A stretch of DNA of 64,000 bases from Engraulis encrasicolus. Its lineage: Eukaryota > Chordata > Actinopteri > Clupeiformes > Engraulidae. Under the pieces are notes generated by a model. It did no database searches. It saw nothing but the letters and a program-made list of their open reading frames with translations, and was not told where the DNA came from. The stretch lies in the NCBI RefSeq assembly GCF_034702125.1, contig NC_085872.1, positions 27,595,634 through 27,659,633 of the forward strand, given 5' to 3'. Every line of letters starts with the position of its first letter. Within the stretch, counting starts at the first letter, position 1. Shown here piece after piece: positions 58,096 to 64,000 of this stretch. The position numbers were made by a program, and so were the translations under genes.

Positions 58096-59094
58096 ACATC
58101 TCTGTCATTGATGTCATTTGCATCATGTACTTGAATGTCTTAAATTGGCATGTCAATCTAATTAAGAATGATTGTCACAAAAAGACCCCACTTAGTACAA
58201 AAGTGCAAACTCTACTCTACAGGTGGGTCACTGGGTTATGCCCTTCTTTGTTTGTGATGCTATGAACAAGTATTGATCTCACATTATCACATGGGTTCGC
58301 ATTGATCACACTCATGCATCTCCTGTCTTCATAGTAGTGCTACTGATGCTCAATATCACCATGTTCTCCACTGAGACATCAGGATTCATACTGTATGAGC
58401 ACCACTGGCTCAGCTAATGTGAGTCAATGGTGATGAGCCTGGGGCTGTGCCCTGACCCACAGAGACCACAATCACGCCCAGGCCATCGACTCCACAGCCA
58501 CTTCTGACTCTGTTTGGTCCAAAGTCAGCTTGGTTAATGTTGTAGTGTACAGTATGTTGGAGAACTTCTGGGATGCATGTGCGCATTTGCTGTGTACATC
58601 TCTTCCTCTACTGCGTTGCCAGGAGTAGTAGGATTACGTATGGGGAAAGTGGGAGTTTGGATCGAAGGCAGGTTGGCGGAGAATGCATGCTAGTGAGTCA
58701 TAACCCGCCTGCAGACTGGTTGTGAAACAAGCCCAGAAATGGATGGCGGTTTTTGCAGCATTAGAATCTTACCTTGTGCTGAAGAAAATGTGATTATCTT
58801 TCCTTTGTATGCGGGAAAGAATGGGATCCCATTCAGGACGCACATTTTTACATTTTTTGAAAAGGCGCTTCGTCTTTCTGGGCAGCTCAGCCAATGTTGA
58901 GGTTTTCGACCGATGGCTCGGGCACGGTCCCATGCTGACTTCCGCTATGTGACTGCGGCTCGTGCTGTTCCTCAGGGCCACGCTTGCCAGGGCAGGGCAG
59001 GGCAGGCGGCCCAACTGACGCTCACTCTCCCAGGCCACAGACCCTGCAGCTCCAGGCCTGCCCAGTGGGACATGGGCCAGGGAGTGGAGAGGGT

Positions 59095-59095
<1 letters not shown>

Positions 59096-59160
<65 letters not shown>
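59096..59160. repeat. (GA)n microsatellite
   Basis: About 32 GA units. Confidence 0.95.
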
Positions 59161-59165
<5 letters not shown>

Positions 59166-60941
59166 GGCAGGGAGGTGGCGGAAGAGTGAGGGAATGTGAG
59201 TGGATGTGTGGTGTGTTTGTGTGTGTGTTGTTTGGGAGACCTAAGGGGGTGGAGGGGTTAAAAATAGCTAGAGTGGAGACGGGGCCTGATATAGCGGCAG
59301 CAGCCATAGGTTTACAACCAACCACAGTTGTCACTCAACAAGACAGGCCCTTCAACACAGCAACCCCCTGGCAACCCGAGTTGGAGGACAACACAGAGGG
59401 GCCGCAAGACCTTGGTGCTGGGACAGGGGTCCCACAACAAATAACTCCTCAGGGGAAGAGGAAGGGGAGACTGACGTGTGGGTGGCAAGGAAGAATAGGA
59501 GGCAGGATCGGGATGAAAACAACTCAACATTTTTTTTTTTTAAATCAGCTAACCTTGCTTTGATGCATAGGTGAATGTTAATATATCAGTCTACAATGAT
59601 AGGTTTGTTTTTTCCATAGCGCAATAAGGAAGTTTTGTAGATTTTTTACTCAAGCATCTTTGGAACTGAAGAAGTTGAAGGAGCTTGGATTCTGCTCCAG
59701 GTGTACAGGGACCACTATTTTTTTAAGGGATCTGTTTTATAGTAGATAGAAGAGCAAGAGGGTGAATGTTGCAATGGGAAATGTGATATTGTGCAAACTT
59801 TGCGCATCTGAAAAAGCCATAAGGACCGTTGGAAGTGACCCTAATTTGGATAGGTGCCAAAACGACTCTGACCCAGGATGTGAAGATGGTGCTTTGGTAA
59901 GATCCATAAATAGTAGAACAGTGAAGCTGCATGACCTGATATGCCTTATTCTTGGACGTTATAATGATTTTGCAGATATTTATGTAATTTTGAAAGTACA
60001 ATTTGGCGTGGGATTTTGTAAGTTGCAGAAATTCCATTCATCCTTGAAAATACATCTTAAAGAAGACCATGAAATGTAGGTTTGTATTCCTCTAATGGTG
60101 GTATGGTGGCTATCATGGCTCATGTCGGCGGTGTATGTACATACAGCTGTTATGCAAGGCTGCCCTGTTGATGTGTGGGATTTCCACCTGACCTCTACGT
60201 AAGGGTCATTGACCTTTGACCTCAGTATGAGGAAGAGGTCAAATTTGAACATGCCAGCCAGAGCACACCCTCCAGCACCAGAACATACTAACACGCGTGC
60301 AATGTGGGTGCACCCGTGCCTGGCCTTCCCACTTTCTTAACCTTACATAGCTGAGGTTAAGCCCCCTTTGCTTACTTTGCTTGAGCATTCATAAAGAAAG
60401 GAAGCTGACTTTAGGCTGACTTAGGGTGAAGTGAAGTTCATGGTTCACTTGAGTCTTAAGGGCAATCCATGCAGTTATAGTGACACAGCTGGGTTATATA
60501 CAAGTTCATGTAAACACAATTATGGAATGTGTTTTTGTATTTTGTCTGTGAGTGATTTTGTCATGTATTATTGTTATTACTCATTACATCATGTATTATG
60601 TTTTCTTTTTAAGACATGGATATGGATATTTACTGGAGTGTCAAGTCAAGTCAAGTCAAGTCAAGTTTATTGTCAATTTCTTTACATGCACTGGTCATAC
60701 AAAGAATTTGAAATTGCGTTTCTTGCTCTCCCATGCAGACATAGACTAATCTAGGTAAGGACATAGACAGTATAGACATAGACAGTACTCATACATGGAC
60801 ATAGACAGTATGGACGTAGACATTGCTCATACAGACATTTAAAGTGCAAGACTGGACAACAGAAGACTTGTAGAGAACATACATTAAGAGGAGGTATTTT
60901 GTTGTGCTTTTTCTAAAAGTCCTTTATAGCGTTCTGACATA

Positions 60942-62556
<1,615 letters not shown>

Positions 62557-62655
62557 TAGTAATAGTAGCATTTGAAGAAAATAAATAATTAAAAAAGGTT
62601 TTATTAAATACACCAGCAGCAGTATGTGTGTGTGTGTGTGTGTTTGTATGTGTTT

Positions 62656-62750
<95 letters not shown>

Positions 62751-62793
62751 AGTGCAGGTAGAAAGTGCGGTGTGCGTCTGTGTGTGTGTACCT

Positions 62794-62856
<63 letters not shown>

Positions 62857-62921
62857 TGAGTATGAGTTGTGTGTCAGTGTGTGTATGTTTGGGTTTTGTG
62901 CAGAAAGTGCAGTGTGCTTGT

Positions 62922-63035
<114 letters not shown>

Positions 63036-63449
63036 ATGTGTATGTTTTGAGTTAGTGCAGGTTGAAAGTTCAGTCACAGATGTAGTAGTGCAGGTGGAAT
63101 GTTCAGTCGCAGATATGGTGGTGGGGATGAGGGGGGGGAGCGTTGTCAGTGGCCTGGCTGGCTAGAGGCTGACAGTGAAGGGAGAGTGGGTTGAGTGTTC
63201 AGTATCTTGATTGCTTGATGCATCGTGCTGCTTGCAAGCCTGGTGGTACGGGAACGGAGGCGCCTGTACCTCTTTCCAGAGGGCAGGAGGCTGAACAGTT
63301 TGTGTGCAGGGTGGCTTGTGTCTTTGATGATCATCAGTGCTTTTCGGGTGAGGCGTGCGGTGTAAATGTCCTGCAGGGAGGGGAGTGGTACTCCAATGAT
63401 CTTCTTCGCGAGTGTTGAGTGGTGAGCAGGAAAAGTTTACTCTGTTTAA

Positions 63450-63848
63450 AGGAACAGTCCATCACATTTCAAGAAATTGCTCATATGTACTTAAGTCCCA
63501 GTAAATATGAGAATACATAGGATTTTTCGTCTATGTGTTTGCATTGCCTAGTTTAACAGTATAGCCAAACTAAGCGTAGCAGTGCAAGTCTATGAGAGCA
63601 AACAAAACATCATCAATGTACTTATAAACTGCTTTAAAATGAATGTAAAATTCACCAGAGTGCAAAACAGCTATTTAATCCCGTCCTGTGATCACTTGTG
63701 GCTTGATGCTAATCCCATTTACTTCCAGTAATTATGCTAAACTATGCTAATACTTCTGATACCAATAAATATAAGTACTGAAAACACTAAGAAGGAAATG
63801 ATATGCTCTTTCATAAATAATGCTTGGAAATAAGGGTGGACTGTTCCT
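63450..63848. mobile_element. TTAA-target MITE
   Basis: TTAA at 63446-63449 and 63849-63852; ends AGGAACAGTCCA and TGGACTGTTCCT are exact inverses. No ORF. Confidence 0.85.
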
Positions 63849-63852
63849 TTAA

Positions 63853-64000
63853 GGTATTTAGGCACGGATCTTAAGGCATCACATTGACATGAACGATTAA
63901 TGTATGCTCCCAACATTTTGTGTAGAAATGCCAGCCTGTAGATACCGGTCTAAGTGCCTGAAGATTCTCCTTCATCCAGAGTTTGTAGAGAATTGAGAAT
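63853..64000. other. Right edge, unassigned
   Basis: 148 bases of unique sequence with no feature that I can support. Confidence 0.4.

Larger units (their letters stand above)
55419..60641 (+). other. Ankyrin intron (inferred) without recognisable genes
   Basis: Apart from the CATA and GA arrays no feature could be supported. The sequence is AT-rich and unique in 55420-57880. A GC-richer patch lies at 58900-59100, with no convincing exon. Confidence 0.5.

Noticed and set aside
57810..58265. CRISPR-like array
   Set aside because: It is a (CATA)n tetranucleotide repeat without unique spacers.
58913..59334. Coding exon in the GC-rich patch
   Set aside because: Frames are short and run into a GA repeat; no family resemblance or clear splice sites.

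Overview
This is a window of animal nuclear DNA, almost certainly from a ray-finned (teleost) fish. The evidence is GT-AG introns, vertebrate-type genes, very dense (CA)n/(GA)n microsatellites, tRNA-derived SINEs, L2-type LINEs with (CAAGT)n tails, a Tc1-like transposon and many short inverted-repeat elements. I cannot name the species. Nothing looks bacterial: there are no operons, no CRISPR array and no ribosome-binding-site logic.

Layout, left to right. (1) 1672-8327, minus strand: the first six coding exons of ppp2r2c (B55-gamma regulatory subunit of protein phosphatase 2A); the rest of the gene lies beyond the left edge. (2) 12567-22318, plus strand: a complete 21-exon cGMP phosphodiesterase of the PDE5 type (953 residues, all splice phases consistent), divergent from ppp2r2c. 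(3) About 22.3-32.5 kb: intergenic and repeat-rich, with a possible tiny hydrophobic first exon at 24592 and an L2-like LINE carrying a solo LTR inserted with a 4-bp target duplication. (4) 32544-37398, plus strand: a complete eight-exon hpf1 (histone PARylation factor 1, 355 residues). (5) 40940 to the right edge, plus strand: the 5' part of an ankyrin gene, probably ank2. Two widely separated alternative first coding exons are seen, at 40940 and 55223, inside very long introns full of microsatellites. The right end holds a second, 5'-truncated LINE copy with a Tc1 element inserted in it.

The four genes do not form one pathway. They are a syntenic block (relatives of PDE5A, ANK2, HPF1 and PPP2R2C all lie on human chromosome 4): a phosphatase targeting subunit, a cGMP hydrolase, a PARP1/2 co-factor and a membrane-cytoskeleton adaptor. 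The most distinctive content is the mobile DNA. Seven short elements sit in TTAA target sites, several more have exact 8-bp or 7-bp target duplications, two insertions are nested inside LINEs, and microsatellites lie directly against splice sites of ppp2r2c and the ankyrin gene. I found no convincing new biological system.
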